13,666 nucleotides of DNA from Alphaproteobacteria bacterium UBA6187 (GCA_002422795.1 DITJ01000084.1:1-13666); one strand, 5' to 3'. Positions 6,062 through 13,228 are shown, numbered from the stretch's first letter. The notes: generated by a model not told the origin, from the letters alone. Translations and numbers: made by a program.

Positions 6062-8719
6062 GTGAAAAAAACCACCTCCAAAAACAAAACAAAAATACTT
6101 TCTTTACTTCTTGCAACTACGTATTTGAGTGCAGGCGGGGCAACAAGTGCGTTGGCAACCCCTGGATGTCCTTCTGCTGTAAGTGGATTAATAACGGTGA
6201 GTTCAGCATCAGTTGGCTGCTATCTTAATAGTGGTGAATCTATCCTTGTTACTGAAGATGGAATTATATCAGACTCTGCTTTCCCTGGCATTTACGCAAA
6301 TTCAGGTACAACTAATTTTGGAAGTATAACGGTAAATGGTGCTATTGATGGCGCAGAAGGTGGCATACGTATAGATGGCGGTGCATCTGGAGTTTCTATT
6401 GTAAATACAGGAACAATACATGACACTGTTTATTCTGAAACCAGACAATATGGTATATCATTTAACAGCGGCTCACTTTCGGGCGGAATCACCAATAGTG
6501 GCCTGATTAGTGGCGAGTCTGGTGGTATACAATTATCTGATGGTTCTGCAATAGGTGATATTGATAACGAGGTTGCCGGCATTATCCAGGGCGATAACGT
6601 AGATGCTATAATTATTAATGACAGCTCAGTTGGCGATATCAATAACTATGGCAGTATATTAGGTAATGATAATGGTGTAACTATATTTAACGGTAGTAAT
6701 GCAGGAAGCATAACAAACTATGAAGGTGGATTAATACAGGCTAATGGTTTGTCAAATGCTGGGTTTAATATTGCTAACGCAACCCTGGAAGGCATTACCA
6801 ATAACGGCACAATTGAAGGTGGCGCGCACGGAATTACTATACAAAGTGGTTCAACTGTTAGCGGGGGCATAACGAACACAGGCAGCATATACGGCTCATC
6901 AGCCGGTATTAAAATAGATAGTACGAGTAATGTTGGAGCAATTACCAATAGCGGAACCATACAAGGTTCTAAGGCACTCGATCTAGACCCTACTGCACGC
7001 GTAACAGTCAATAACAGCGGCACACTAATCGGCGCAGTCTCAATCAATAACTCCACGCTTAACCTGGAGGATGGCAGCGTTGTAGAAGGCGTTATTAGTG
7101 CTAATGACGGTGGAGGTATATTAAATATAAATACGGATTTCACAGCCAATACGAATTATTACCTCCAGGATATAAACATATCTTCAGGCAACACATTTAC
7201 AGCGAACTCCAGTACCTTTACAACAACTGGCTTGTTCCACAATCAGGGAACATTATCCGTAGGCAGTGGCGAGGCTATTACAGTTAGTGTGAACAGTGGT
7301 GATTATACTCAGGATGCAGATGCTACCTTAAAAATATGGACAGATTCTGCTTCAAATCACGGCAGGCTTAATGTCTATGGTACAGGTACATTCGCAGCAG
7401 GCACAAATATATTCGTTGATGTTGGTGATGGCGCGGTATTTAATGAAGATGACCGGCTCGATTATGTTATATTTGCCTATACACTTGATGCAACAACTTT
7501 TAATGTTACTGATAATAGTTTAATCTATGACTTTCTTGCGGAGATAACGACGGGTGAGGATGGCAGAGTTGACCTGGTACTTGCTGCAGCGAGTGAAAAT
7601 GCTATTGGTGATGCATTAAGCGCGCAAGGTAACACAGCAGGCAAAGGCGCAGCAGCCGTGCTTGATCAACTGGTTGCCGAAGACCCTTCGGGTGATATGG
7701 GAGAGGTGGTAACTGCGCTTGGCACACTTTCAACAGCTAGCGAAGTTTCTGATGCTGTAAGCCAGACCCTGCCAGTGCTTGTCGGTGGTTCTACAACCGC
7801 TATCATACAAACCCTCGATACTACCAGCCGTATAGTTCAAGCCAGGCAGGAAACCAATAGCGGTCTTTCATCTGGCGATGAGTTCTCCAATAAACTGGTT
7901 TGGCTAAAACCTTTCGGTACATGGGCTAATCAATCAAATAAGGACAACATTACCGGGTTTGAGGCTGATACTTATGGTTTAATAGCTGGTGCAGATAAAG
8001 TTGCTTCTGACAACATTCGTCTTGGCGCTGCATTTGCTTATGCTAACACAGACATGAACAGCAATGATGGTGGACGCAATAAGTTGCAGATAGATACCTA
8101 TCAGGCAACTTTCTATGGAAGTTATAGCCTTGAGGACTCTACCGATCTTAACTTCCAGGTAGATGCTGGTTTTAACCAGAATGACAGCAAGCGCTTAATC
8201 AATTTTGGCGGGCTTGACCGTACTGCCAAAGGTGATTTCAACAGCTATAGCTTGCATGCTGCAACTGGTATTGGCCGTATAATAAAAGTAGGTGATTCTA
8301 CAACTTTCACTCCTTCAGCAAGACTTGATTATACCATCATAAATAATGAAAGTTACACTGAATCTGAAGCTGGTGCCCTTAACCTGCGTGTGAAATCGCA
8401 AACCACAGATCAGTTGATACCTGCATTAGAAGTGAAATTTAACCACAAGATAGATAGTGCGTTCTCACTTACAGCAAATGGTGGTGTTGGTTATGATGTG
8501 CTTAGCGAGCAGAATTCTGTAACCTCAAGTTACGTAGGTGGTGGTGCTGCTTTTGTTACTGATGGCTTGGAATCATCTCCGTGGCTGTTTAGGTCTGGTG
8601 CCGGGGTTACTTATAATGTAAGTGATAGCCTTGATCTGAACCTGCGCTATGACAGAGAAGACCGAGGCTCTGATTTTGATGCGCAAACAGTATCACTTAA
8701 AGCTCGTATGCCGTTTTAG
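6062..8719 (+). CDS. Autotransporter (type Va) with repeat passenger
   Basis: This 885-residue protein should export its own passenger to the cell surface. Residues 1-32 form a Sec signal peptide (KKTTSKNKTK, then LLLATTYLSAGG, with cleavage near SALA/TP). Residues about 90-330 contain around eight degenerate repeats of 23-28 residues with the pattern G-x-I-x-N-x-G-x-I-x-G...G-I, for example GGITNTGSIYG and GAITNSGTIQG, typical of a beta-helix. A junction region and a helical, alanine-rich linker (about 515-600) follow. The C-terminal beta-barrel (about 608-885) starts with VWLKPFGTWANQ, has alternating strands, and ends in phenylalanine (ARMPF), the outer-membrane assembly signal. The only cysteines seen near the passenger start are in CPSAV...VGCYL. 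The GTG start at 6062 has AAAGGA 8 bases upstream. No protease triad or known adhesin motif is evident, so the passenger's ligand is unknown. Confidence 0.92.
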   Translation: MKKTTSKNKTKILSLLLATTYLSAGGATSALATPGCPSAVSGLITVSSASVGCYLNSGESILVTEDGIISDSAFPGIYANSGTTNFGSITVNGAIDGAEGGIRIDGGASGVSIVNTGTIHDTVYSETRQYGISFNSGSLSGGITNSGLISGESGGIQLSDGSAIGDIDNEVAGIIQGDNVDAIIINDSSVGDINNYGSILGNDNGVTIFNGSNAGSITNYEGGLIQANGLSNAGFNIANATLEGITNNGTIEGGAHGITIQSGSTVSGGITNTGSIYGSSAGIKIDSTSNVGAITNSGTIQGSKALDLDPTARVTVNNSGTLIGAVSINNSTLNLEDGSVVEGVISANDGGGILNINTDFTANTNYYLQDINISSGNTFTANSSTFTTTGLFHNQGTLSVGSGEAITVSVNSGDYTQDADATLKIWTDSASNHGRLNVYGTGTFAAGTNIFVDVGDGAVFNEDDRLDYVIFAYTLDATTFNVTDNSLIYDFLAEITTGEDGRVDLVLAAASENAIGDALSAQGNTAGKGAAAVLDQLVAEDPSGDMGEVVTALGTLSTASEVSDAVSQTLPVLVGGSTTAIIQTLDTTSRIVQARQETNSGLSSGDEFSNKLVWLKPFGTWANQSNKDNITGFEADTYGLIAGADKVASDNIRLGAAFAYANTDMNSNDGGRNKLQIDTYQATFYGSYSLEDSTDLNFQVDAGFNQNDSKRLINFGGLDRTAKGDFNSYSLHAATGIGRIIKVGDSTTFTPSARLDYTIINNESYTESEAGALNLRVKSQTTDQLIPALEVKFNHKIDSAFSLTANGGVGYDVLSEQNSVTSSYVGGGAAFVTDGLESSPWLFRSGAGVTYNVSDSLDLNLRYDREDRGSDFDAQTVSLKARMPF
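6476..7027 (+). repeat. Tandem degenerate repeats encoding passenger coils
   Basis: Within the autotransporter, successive units of roughly 70-85 bp each encode a ...ITN.G.I.G...GI... coil. The DNA copies are strongly diverged and show recurring words such as ACCAATAG/ACCAATAA and GGCATTACCAATAAC. The degree of divergence suggests an old amplification rather than an active slippage tract. Confidence 0.6.
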
Positions 8720-8763
8720 TTTTCGATAAAGCAGGAAAGTCATCCTGGAATTTAGAACTACGT

Positions 8764-8893
8764 AATTGCAAGCGAAGCGTGGCCATCCAGGAAAACAGCT
8801 ATCCGATGTTAGTCTTAAGGTATCAGGAATTTATTTCCTGATACCTTATAGGTTTTATATCTGGATTGCCACGCAGATTTGCTGATCGCAATT
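8764..8893. repeat. Nested inverted-repeat block downstream of the autotransporter
   Basis: Outer arms begin AATTGCAAGCGAAGCGTGG at 8764-8790. They pair, with gaps, with 8861-8893, which reads CTGGATTGCCACGC and ends at GCAATT. The outer pair encloses a perfect 14-bp hairpin. The outer arm contains GCGAAGCGTGGCNATCCAG, a kind of word found in dispersed palindromic repeats of several bacteria. The whole looks like one intergenic repetitive element (REP/BIME-like), lying exactly between the autotransporter stop and the methyltransferase. Confidence 0.65.
8816..8848 (+). terminator. Strong 14-bp hairpin, probable terminator
   Basis: TAAGGTATCAGGAA (8816-8829) and its exact reverse complement (8835-8848) are separated by the loop TTTAT. 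It follows the autotransporter stop by about 100 bp. The downstream sequence TAGGTTTTATAT is only a modest T-rich tail. It may block transcription both ways or serve as an RNA-stabilising end. Its outer halves, AAGGTAT and ATACCTT, repeat the halves of the palindrome in front of the autotransporter. Confidence 0.6.
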
Positions 8894-8962
8894 GTGCAGC
8901 TTGATATCTACGCAAGAAAAGTTTTAAATACAATTTCCATTAGCAGCAAGCTATCAAATTAA

Positions 8963-9754
8963 ATGAAAGAAAATCATTCCAACAAAAGCCACTGGAACAA
9001 CCATGCCTCTCAATGGTCGCTCATCGGCAGCCCGCTACGCCCCTGTAATGAAGATGTGCAGATGTTTACCTGTGCGTTAATCCCTGCAGGTGAAAAAGGT
9101 CTGTTGCTTGGTGTTACACCCGAGCTTGCGAATTTAACATCCGATATCACTGCCATAGATAATAATCCTGCCATGATAGAAAAACTTCGTGCGCAGAAAA
9201 CAAATGTTATTTGTGGCGACTGGCTGGAAATGTCTTTTCCCCTTGCAAGTTTTGATTTTGTTTTTGGTGATGGCAGCCTGAACGCTATCTCTTACCCTGA
9301 GCAATATGAAATACTTTTGAAAGATATTGCAAAGATTGTGAAGAAAAATGGCTTGGCAGCATTCCGAATATATGCCGCGCCTGAAAAAGCAGAAAATGTT
9401 GAAGCTGTGGTGTATGCAGCGGCGCATGGAAAGATAGGCAGTTTTCACGCATTCAAATGGCGTTTTGCAATGGCGCTTACTGCAAAAAATAATAATGCTA
9501 ATATTAAAGTAGCCGCAATATACAGAGAATTTCAGGAGCTTGTGCCAGACCGTGAGCTATTTGCACAGCAATCAGGATTCAGCCTTGCTGCAATTAACAC
9601 TATTGATGTATATGCTGGATCTGATACAGTTTACAGTTTTCCTACTCTTTCGCAGGTAAGGGCAGTTACGGAAAAATATATAACTGAACTGGCGGTAACA
9701 CATGGCAGCTATGAACTTTCTGAATGTTGCCCGGTAGTTACATTTAGAGTTTGA
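8963..9754 (+). CDS. Class I SAM-dependent methyltransferase
   Basis: This 263-residue Rossmann-fold methyltransferase should transfer a methyl group from S-adenosylmethionine to an unidentified acceptor. The SAM motif I is at about 46-58 (GLLLGVTPELANL). The acidic ribose-binding end of strand 2 is ITAIDNNPAMIE (62-73). Motif II and its neighbourhood are CGDWLEMSF...FDFVFGDGSLNAI (84-109). The N-terminal SHWNNHASQWSLIGSPLRP is a cap seen in a subset of small-molecule methyltransferases. The ATG at 8963 has no convincing ribosome-binding site, so either translation is weak or the start differs. Its TGA is 3 bases before the next gene's ATG, so the pair is almost certainly coupled. Methylation of the ligase's substrate or product is the natural inference. 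Confidence 0.85.
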   Translation: MKENHSNKSHWNNHASQWSLIGSPLRPCNEDVQMFTCALIPAGEKGLLLGVTPELANLTSDITAIDNNPAMIEKLRAQKTNVICGDWLEMSFPLASFDFVFGDGSLNAISYPEQYEILLKDIAKIVKKNGLAAFRIYAAPEKAENVEAVVYAAAHGKIGSFHAFKWRFAMALTAKNNNANIKVAAIYREFQELVPDRELFAQQSGFSLAAINTIDVYAGSDTVYSFPTLSQVRAVTEKYITELAVTHGSYELSECCPVVTFRV

Positions 9755-9757
9755 TGC

Positions 9758-11086
9758 ATGACCAACACCCAAAAAACCACTCAAAACACCTTATCACAGA
9801 AAGTTGCCGTACTACTTGCGAACATGGAAAAATCGCAGTATCTTAAGCTGGAACAGTTAGAAAAGATGCAATTTCTTCAACTGGTGCAGCTTGCTGCTTA
9901 TGCTGCGGAACATTCCACATGGTTTGCGAAGCGTTTTAAAGAATCTGGCATTGCGGCCAATGAACTTACATCGCTACTGGCGCTCAGGAAGCTTCCTATA
10001 CTCACCCGCCGTGAATTACAGTTAAACGCAGCTGAGATATATTGCCGGAAAATACCTGCCAACCATACACCAGTTGCCAAAGTGAAAACCTCTGGTTCCA
10101 GTGGTCAGCCGGTAGAAGTTTTTCGCAACCTTCATACACAGCTATATTGGCTTGCCCATGGCCTGCGGGAACATTTATGGCATAAACGCAACTTCAAAGG
10201 CAAGCTTGCAGCAGTGCGGGCAAATCTTGATGGGAATAAAATAACGGTGCGTGCCGATTGGGGAGAGCCTGTAAGCTTACTTTACCAGTCTGGTACTGCA
10301 ATCGCAATCCCTATAAACATGAATGTATCTGACCAGCTAAAAATTCTAAAAGAATTCGATGCGGATTATCTTCTTATCTATCCCAATAATCTTGCCGCTA
10401 TTTTAGATGAAATGCGCTTAAGCAAAAAAAAGCTTGGGAACCTTAAGCAGATAAGAACGATAGGAGAAACGCTTTCGCCAGCGCTTCGCTCGCGCGTGAA
10501 AAAACAGCTGGGGGTTGGAATTGCAGATATGTATAGTTCGCAGGAAGTTGGCAATATTGCGATAGAGTGCCCGGTAAGTGGTCTGTATCACATAATGGCC
10601 GAAAATCTGATAGTTGAAGTTCTGGATGAAAATGGTGAGCAATGCAGCCCAGGCGAAACCGGCCGTGTTGTGGTAACCGACCTTATAAATTATGCCACGC
10701 CGCTGCTACGTTATGATATAGGTGATTACGCCGAAGTTGGTATGAGATGTTCTTGTGGGCGTAATTTGCAGACACTAAAGCGCATCATGGGGCGGACGCG
10801 AAATATGCTTATAGTAAACGGTGAAAAACGCTGGCCGTTGGTAGGTTTCCATGACTACTGCAAAGTTGCTCCAGTGGTGCAATATCAGTTGATACAAAAA
10901 ACTTCTGAACTTATTGAAGTGCGCCTGGTTGTTGAAAAGGCACTTAACAAAAAACAGGAAAAAGACTTAGCAAAAATTATTAATGAAGCGCTACAGCATA
11001 ATTTCAAATTAAAATTCACTTATTTTGAAAAACAAATACCCCGCTCCGCCACTGGTAAATTCGAAGAATTTATCTGCGAAATCTAG
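9758..11086 (+). CDS. PaaK-like adenylate-forming ligase
   Basis: This 442-residue protein belongs to the phenylacetate-CoA ligase-like branch of the ANL superfamily. Such enzymes activate a carboxylate as its AMP ester and often pass it to CoA or another thiol. Visible elements are the P-loop TSGSSGQPVEV (111-121), MYSSQEVG (258-265), the aspartate motif PLLRYDIGDYAE (315-326), the CSCGR that often follows it (331-335), GRTRNMLIVNGEKRWP (345-360) and the C-terminal catalytic lysine in SATGKFEEF (Lys434). All core motifs are present, so the enzyme should be active. It lies 3 bp behind the methyltransferase, making a two-gene cassette. The N-terminal extension (1-60, QYLKLEQLEKMQF) resembles the usual PaaK start. 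The carboxylate substrate is not deducible. No carrier protein is encoded nearby. Confidence 0.85.
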   Translation: MTNTQKTTQNTLSQKVAVLLANMEKSQYLKLEQLEKMQFLQLVQLAAYAAEHSTWFAKRFKESGIAANELTSLLALRKLPILTRRELQLNAAEIYCRKIPANHTPVAKVKTSGSSGQPVEVFRNLHTQLYWLAHGLREHLWHKRNFKGKLAAVRANLDGNKITVRADWGEPVSLLYQSGTAIAIPINMNVSDQLKILKEFDADYLLIYPNNLAAILDEMRLSKKKLGNLKQIRTIGETLSPALRSRVKKQLGVGIADMYSSQEVGNIAIECPVSGLYHIMAENLIVEVLDENGEQCSPGETGRVVVTDLINYATPLLRYDIGDYAEVGMRCSCGRNLQTLKRIMGRTRNMLIVNGEKRWPLVGFHDYCKVAPVVQYQLIQKTSELIEVRLVVEKALNKKQEKDLAKIINEALQHNFKLKFTYFEKQIPRSATGKFEEFICEI

Positions 11087-11106
11087 TATGGGTAACAGGT
11101 GTAGTA

Positions 11107-11274
11107 GGCCCAACGGGAGGGTAGCTGCAGAACAGGGTTGCATCACTCAGAAGCTATTGATTATGAACGATTATTTGCAATCATGTTTATTATAAAAGTT
11201 CCTTTTAATAACACATAATTTCAATAGCTTACGTAACAAACACACCTATTCTACAGCTACCCTCCCATTGGGCC
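11107..11274. mobile_element. 168-bp MITE-like element with long terminal inverted repeats
   Basis: The left end starts GGCCCAACGGGAGGG (11107) and the right end, on the minus strand from 11274, starts GGCCCAATGGGAGGG. The outer 30 bp match at 27 positions, and a second shared block AAGCTATTGA lies farther in (about 50 bp). The middle is AT-rich and non-coding. The three outer mismatches are all C/T transitions that would be G-U pairs in a minus-strand transcript. It begins 20 bp after the ligase stop and its right end cuts a helix-turn-helix gene, so it is an inserted non-autonomous element. The parent transposase is not identified. Confidence 0.75.
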
Positions 11275-11371
11275 GTTTATGAACTCCCAGCAGCTCAGCA
11301 GCTTCCTGAACTGAGTAACACACATCCCGTTTTATCCTTTGCTGGTTAAATTTCTTGCGGAATTTTTTCAT
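11246..11371 (-). pseudogene. Excisionase-type helix-turn-helix protein, N-terminal fragment
   Basis: ATG at 11371 starts a frame whose first 32 codons read MKKFRKKFNQQRIKRDV, then CYSVQEAAELLGVHK. This is the start of the helix-turn-helix in excisionase/MerR-like proteins often found beside phage recombinases (relatives continue with NTV...W). After HK the frame enters the MITE-like element's right end and stops at 11246. The element therefore interrupted the gene inside its recognition helix. No ribosome-binding site remains, because another copy of the element end sits 16 bp upstream of the ATG. Confidence 0.65.
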
Positions 11372-11387
11372 TAAGGGAACACTAAAA

Positions 11388-11450
11388 GGCCCAACAGGAG
11401 GGTAGCTACAGAATAGGGGTGTTTGATTCAGAAGTAATTGAGATTGCGGT
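11388..11450 (+). repeat. Third copy of the MITE-like element end
   Basis: GGCCCAACAGGAGGG at 11388 opens a stretch matching the left end of the 168-bp element for about 60 bp (next block TAGCTACAGAATAGG, later TTCAGAAG...ATTGA). No equally good opposite end is found downstream. At 12312-12330 ATTCTACAGCTTGCCC is a weak candidate. The copy is either a solo end or the left end of a larger eroded element. Confidence 0.65.
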
Positions 11451-11506
11451 ATAATTTTATAACCACAATTTTTATTTTTAGGAGTATACTTGTATTTATA
11501 AGTTTC

Positions 11507-11707
11507 TTAAATCTCCCTGCTACCGCCTTTATAAAACTTATTGCTTATATCCAGTTCTTTCTGGGTTTGGCTTTTATTGGATGGTACTTCTGTTGCAACA
11601 CTACTGACTGTTGCTCGTATAGAATCTAATTCTGCCAAAGCTTTTGCATTAAGGCCTAGTGGTGGTTGATTGGTTATTTCTGGTATTGTGAGGAAACCTC
11701 CGCCATA
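11507..11707 (-). pseudogene. Unidentified C-terminal coding remnant
   Basis: Sixty-six codons are open on the minus strand with no ATG near the beginning. They read GGGFLTIPEITNQPPLGLNA, then ALAELDSIRATVSSVATEV, ending at TAA (11507-11509). The composition looks protein-like and the frame ends at its upstream side just where IS110 sequence begins on the other strand. It may be the tail of a gene cut by that element. I do not recognise it. Confidence 0.3.
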
Positions 11708-11718
11708 TTATTAAACCT

Positions 11719-11968
11719 TCGCTTACTCTTTACATGGAAGCCTGCGACCAGATTAAGCCATGACTAAAAAGATTGAAGAGATAGCAAATTCAATTGATAT
11801 GGTAAAACGGTTTATGGAGATTCCAGGCGTTGGGCCTATTACAGCACTGTCATTTTATACAGCAATCGATTATCCAGAGCGCTTTAAAAAATCAGCAGAT
11901 GTAGCTGCATATTTTGGTTTAACGCCACGACAGTTCCAATCCGGTGAAAGTGATTATTCAGGCCGGAT
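11719..11968 (+). pseudogene. IS110-family transposase, C-terminal remnant
   Basis: The frame from ATG 11760 reads MTKKIEEIANSIDMVKRFME, then IPGVGPITALSFYTAIDYPE and YFGLTPRQFQSGESDYSGRI. This is the IS116/IS110/IS902 C-terminal domain with its GVGP helix-hairpin-helix and the GLTPRQ(Y/F)QSGE signature. A preceding short stretch, LTLYMEACDQIK, fits the upstream helix in a different frame, so a frameshift lies at about 11760. Homology stops after SGRI, where IS21-like repeats begin. The RuvC-like DEDD N-terminal half is absent. The element is dead. Confidence 0.8.
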
Positions 11969-11972
11969 ACAG

Positions 11973-12024
11973 GTGGGTCAAATTTGGACGCATAAAGTGG
12001 ATCAGTTTTCAATGCATATTGACA
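11973..12024 (+). mobile_element. IS21-like terminal repeat remnant
   Basis: Two diverged direct repeats of 22 bp start at 11973 (GTGGGTCAAATTTGG...) and 11997 (GTGGATCAGTTTTC...), 24 bp apart and matching at 16 positions. They are followed by TTGACA at 12019-12024. Serial GTGGGTCA-type repeats ending in TGACA are the style of IS21-family ends. No istA or istB coding sequence remains. The family call rests on this pattern alone. Confidence 0.5.
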
Positions 12025-12031
12025 GCCATAC

Positions 12032-12286
12032 CGCCCTATTGTGGATTGGCACGCATATAAACTTACTCAAAATGGTGAAAAAGAACTCATACCCGATATA
12101 AAAAGGCAGCTTGCTTTATTATTACTGGAAGATTTCACTTTCCAAGGAAATGCCACCCCTATTTCTGTTGCAATGATGCGTACAGCGCAAACCTTGGCAT
12201 ATAAAGGGCACATTCGATTCACTTGTGATATGATGGCGGTTGCTGCGCATCAGAATATTTTATTCTTCAATTTTCCACTTTGTTAG
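12032..12286 (+). pseudogene. Unidentified open frame after the IS21-like repeats
   Basis: An open plus-strand frame reads PIVDWHAYKLTQNGEKELIP, then LALLLLEDFTF, MMRTAQTLAYKGH and AVAAHQNILFF, ending at 12286. An ATG lies at 12041 and no ribosome-binding site is seen. The peptide looks like real protein, but its start coincides with the end of the transposon remnant, so a truncated gene is likely. The family is not recognised. Confidence 0.35.
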
Positions 12287-12459
12287 TTCCTTGTAGCTAT
12301 TGCCTTTAAAATTTATTCTACAGCTTGCCCATACCACACAATGAAATAATGGGGAATTCTAAAGTAAAACGACTATATAATTTGGGAATATTAATAAATA
12401 CACTCAATTGTCGCTTTGGACGCATACCTGACTTTTACCTACATAAACATTGTCGCTTC
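12287..12459. other. Non-coding stretch with repeated words
   Basis: No gene is visible. ATTGTCGCTT occurs at 12407-12416 and 12449-12458. TTTGGACGCATA at 12415-12426 is identical to 11983-11994 inside the IS21-like repeats. The stretch probably holds another eroded insertion-sequence end beginning near TGTCGC at 12409. Confidence 0.45.
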
Positions 12460-12891
12460 CTAATCTCGCGAGGTAATTGCGATTCGTTGTTTTATAAGTA
12501 AATCAAGCATTTCATGCTTTATTCTATCAAACAGTTTTGGTGGTATAAATCCGTAATATTGTTGACCATTTTTTGTACGTATAGGACGCAAATCAAACCC
12601 AGGCCAGATAAACTGGTTGGCTTCATTTATGATTACCCAGGAAGTGTCCATATCAAGTCCAAGATACTCCTTAACTCTTAATGGTATTTCTAAGGAAAAT
12701 TCAGAACTAGCTGGTTGCTTATGTGTAATAGGAACTATAGTTACTTCAATACCGGCTTGCTTTTTTTCTGTAGCTAGTATTATAACGCACGGACGATCTT
12801 TTCTACCTTCCTCCAGCCCATTATCATGCTCATAGCGCCACAGATAAGAATATGAAATTACCATACCTTGTTCTGGAATAGGCAAAGACAT
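12460..12891 (-). CDS. PemK/MazF-like toxin (pair 2)
   Basis: This 143-residue protein is a clear paralogue or homologue of the toxin at 3908-4348. The shared blocks are YSYLW, EEGRKDRPCVII, VPITHKQP, SWVIINEANQFIWPGFDLR and YGFIPPKLFDRI. The family is the PemK/MazF-like group of toxins, probably RNA-cleaving. ATG 12891 lies 3 bases after the antitoxin stop, so the two are translationally coupled. The C-terminal tail differs from that of toxin 1, and no small ORF follows. The conserved segments appear complete, so the toxin should be functional. Confidence 0.78.
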   Translation of the reverse strand: MSLPIPEQGMVISYSYLWRYEHDNGLEEGRKDRPCVIILATEKKQAGIEVTIVPITHKQPASSEFSLEIPLRVKEYLGLDMDTSWVIINEANQFIWPGFDLRPIRTKNGQQYYGFIPPKLFDRIKHEMLDLLIKQRIAITSRD

Positions 12892-12894
12892 AAG

Positions 12895-13161
12895 TTACTC
12901 GTCAAGCAATGAATTTAGATGATTATGCTCAACACTCATACTACTTGATGCAATAGCTCTAATCGTTTCTTCGGACAGCTCATTTAGAGCATAAGATTTC
13001 GTTGTAAGTGCTTTTAGATGTGAATACTCTTCGTATGCGCTAGCAGAAACAAAATAGCCAGTAACGCGCTCATGGCTTGTAACCGCAACAGGTTCACGTT
13101 GAGCTATTTCACGATAATGACCAAAATTCTTAGAAAATTCAGTTGCCGGAACTATATGCAT
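12895..13161 (-). CDS. Phd/YefM-type antitoxin (pair 2)
   Basis: This 88-residue protein begins MHIVPATEFSKNFGHYREIA and continues QREPVAVTSHERVTGYFVSASAYEEY, the Phd/YefM fold signature. The C-terminal part (ELSEETIRAIASSS) is the expected toxin-binding tail and is similar in role to EISEEMLAAVLSA of antitoxin 1. An AGGAG ribosome-binding site (13168-13172) lies 6 bases before the ATG. It precedes its toxin with a 3-bp gap. The N-terminal domains of the two antitoxins differ much more than the toxins do, which suggests different operator specificity. That is inference. Confidence 0.85.
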   Translation of the reverse strand: MHIVPATEFSKNFGHYREIAQREPVAVTSHERVTGYFVSASAYEEYSHLKALTTKSYALNELSEETIRAIASSSMSVEHNHLNSLLDE

Positions 13162-13176
13162 AAATATCTCCTATAC

Positions 13177-13209
13177 TCCGTATTATACACATTATACGGA
13201 ATATGTCAA
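13177..13209 (-). promoter_or_regulatory. Promoter and operator of toxin-antitoxin pair 2
   Basis: On the minus strand a consensus -35 TTGACA (13204-13209) and -10 TATAAT (13182-13187) are separated by 16 bases. A perfect 7-bp inverted repeat, TCCGTAT...ATACGGA (13177-13183 and 13194-13200), overlaps the -10. This suits autorepression by the antitoxin. The ISAs1 end lies about 20 bp upstream of the -35. Confidence 0.75.
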
Positions 13210-13228
13210 TTCCTACTCTATTTTTACC

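Noticed and set aside
6476..7027. Possible CRISPR-like array
   Set aside because: The repeats are coding, diverged and without unique spacers of fixed size; they encode beta-helix coils.
6430..7149. Two minus-strand open frames inside the autotransporter
   Set aside because: They lie opposite the repeat-coding passenger, are rich in Pro/Leu/Ile as expected for antisense of Gly/Asn/Thr repeats, and show no start signals.
9134..9784. Minus-strand frames opposite the methyltransferase
   Set aside because: No recognisable protein features; the plus strand has clear SAM-binding motifs.
8963..11086. Part of a nonribosomal peptide or polyketide cluster
   Set aside because: No carrier, condensation or ketosynthase domains are present in the window; only two enzymes are visible.
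12617..12835. Plus-strand frame opposite toxin 2
   Set aside because: Antisense shadow of a conserved toxin gene.
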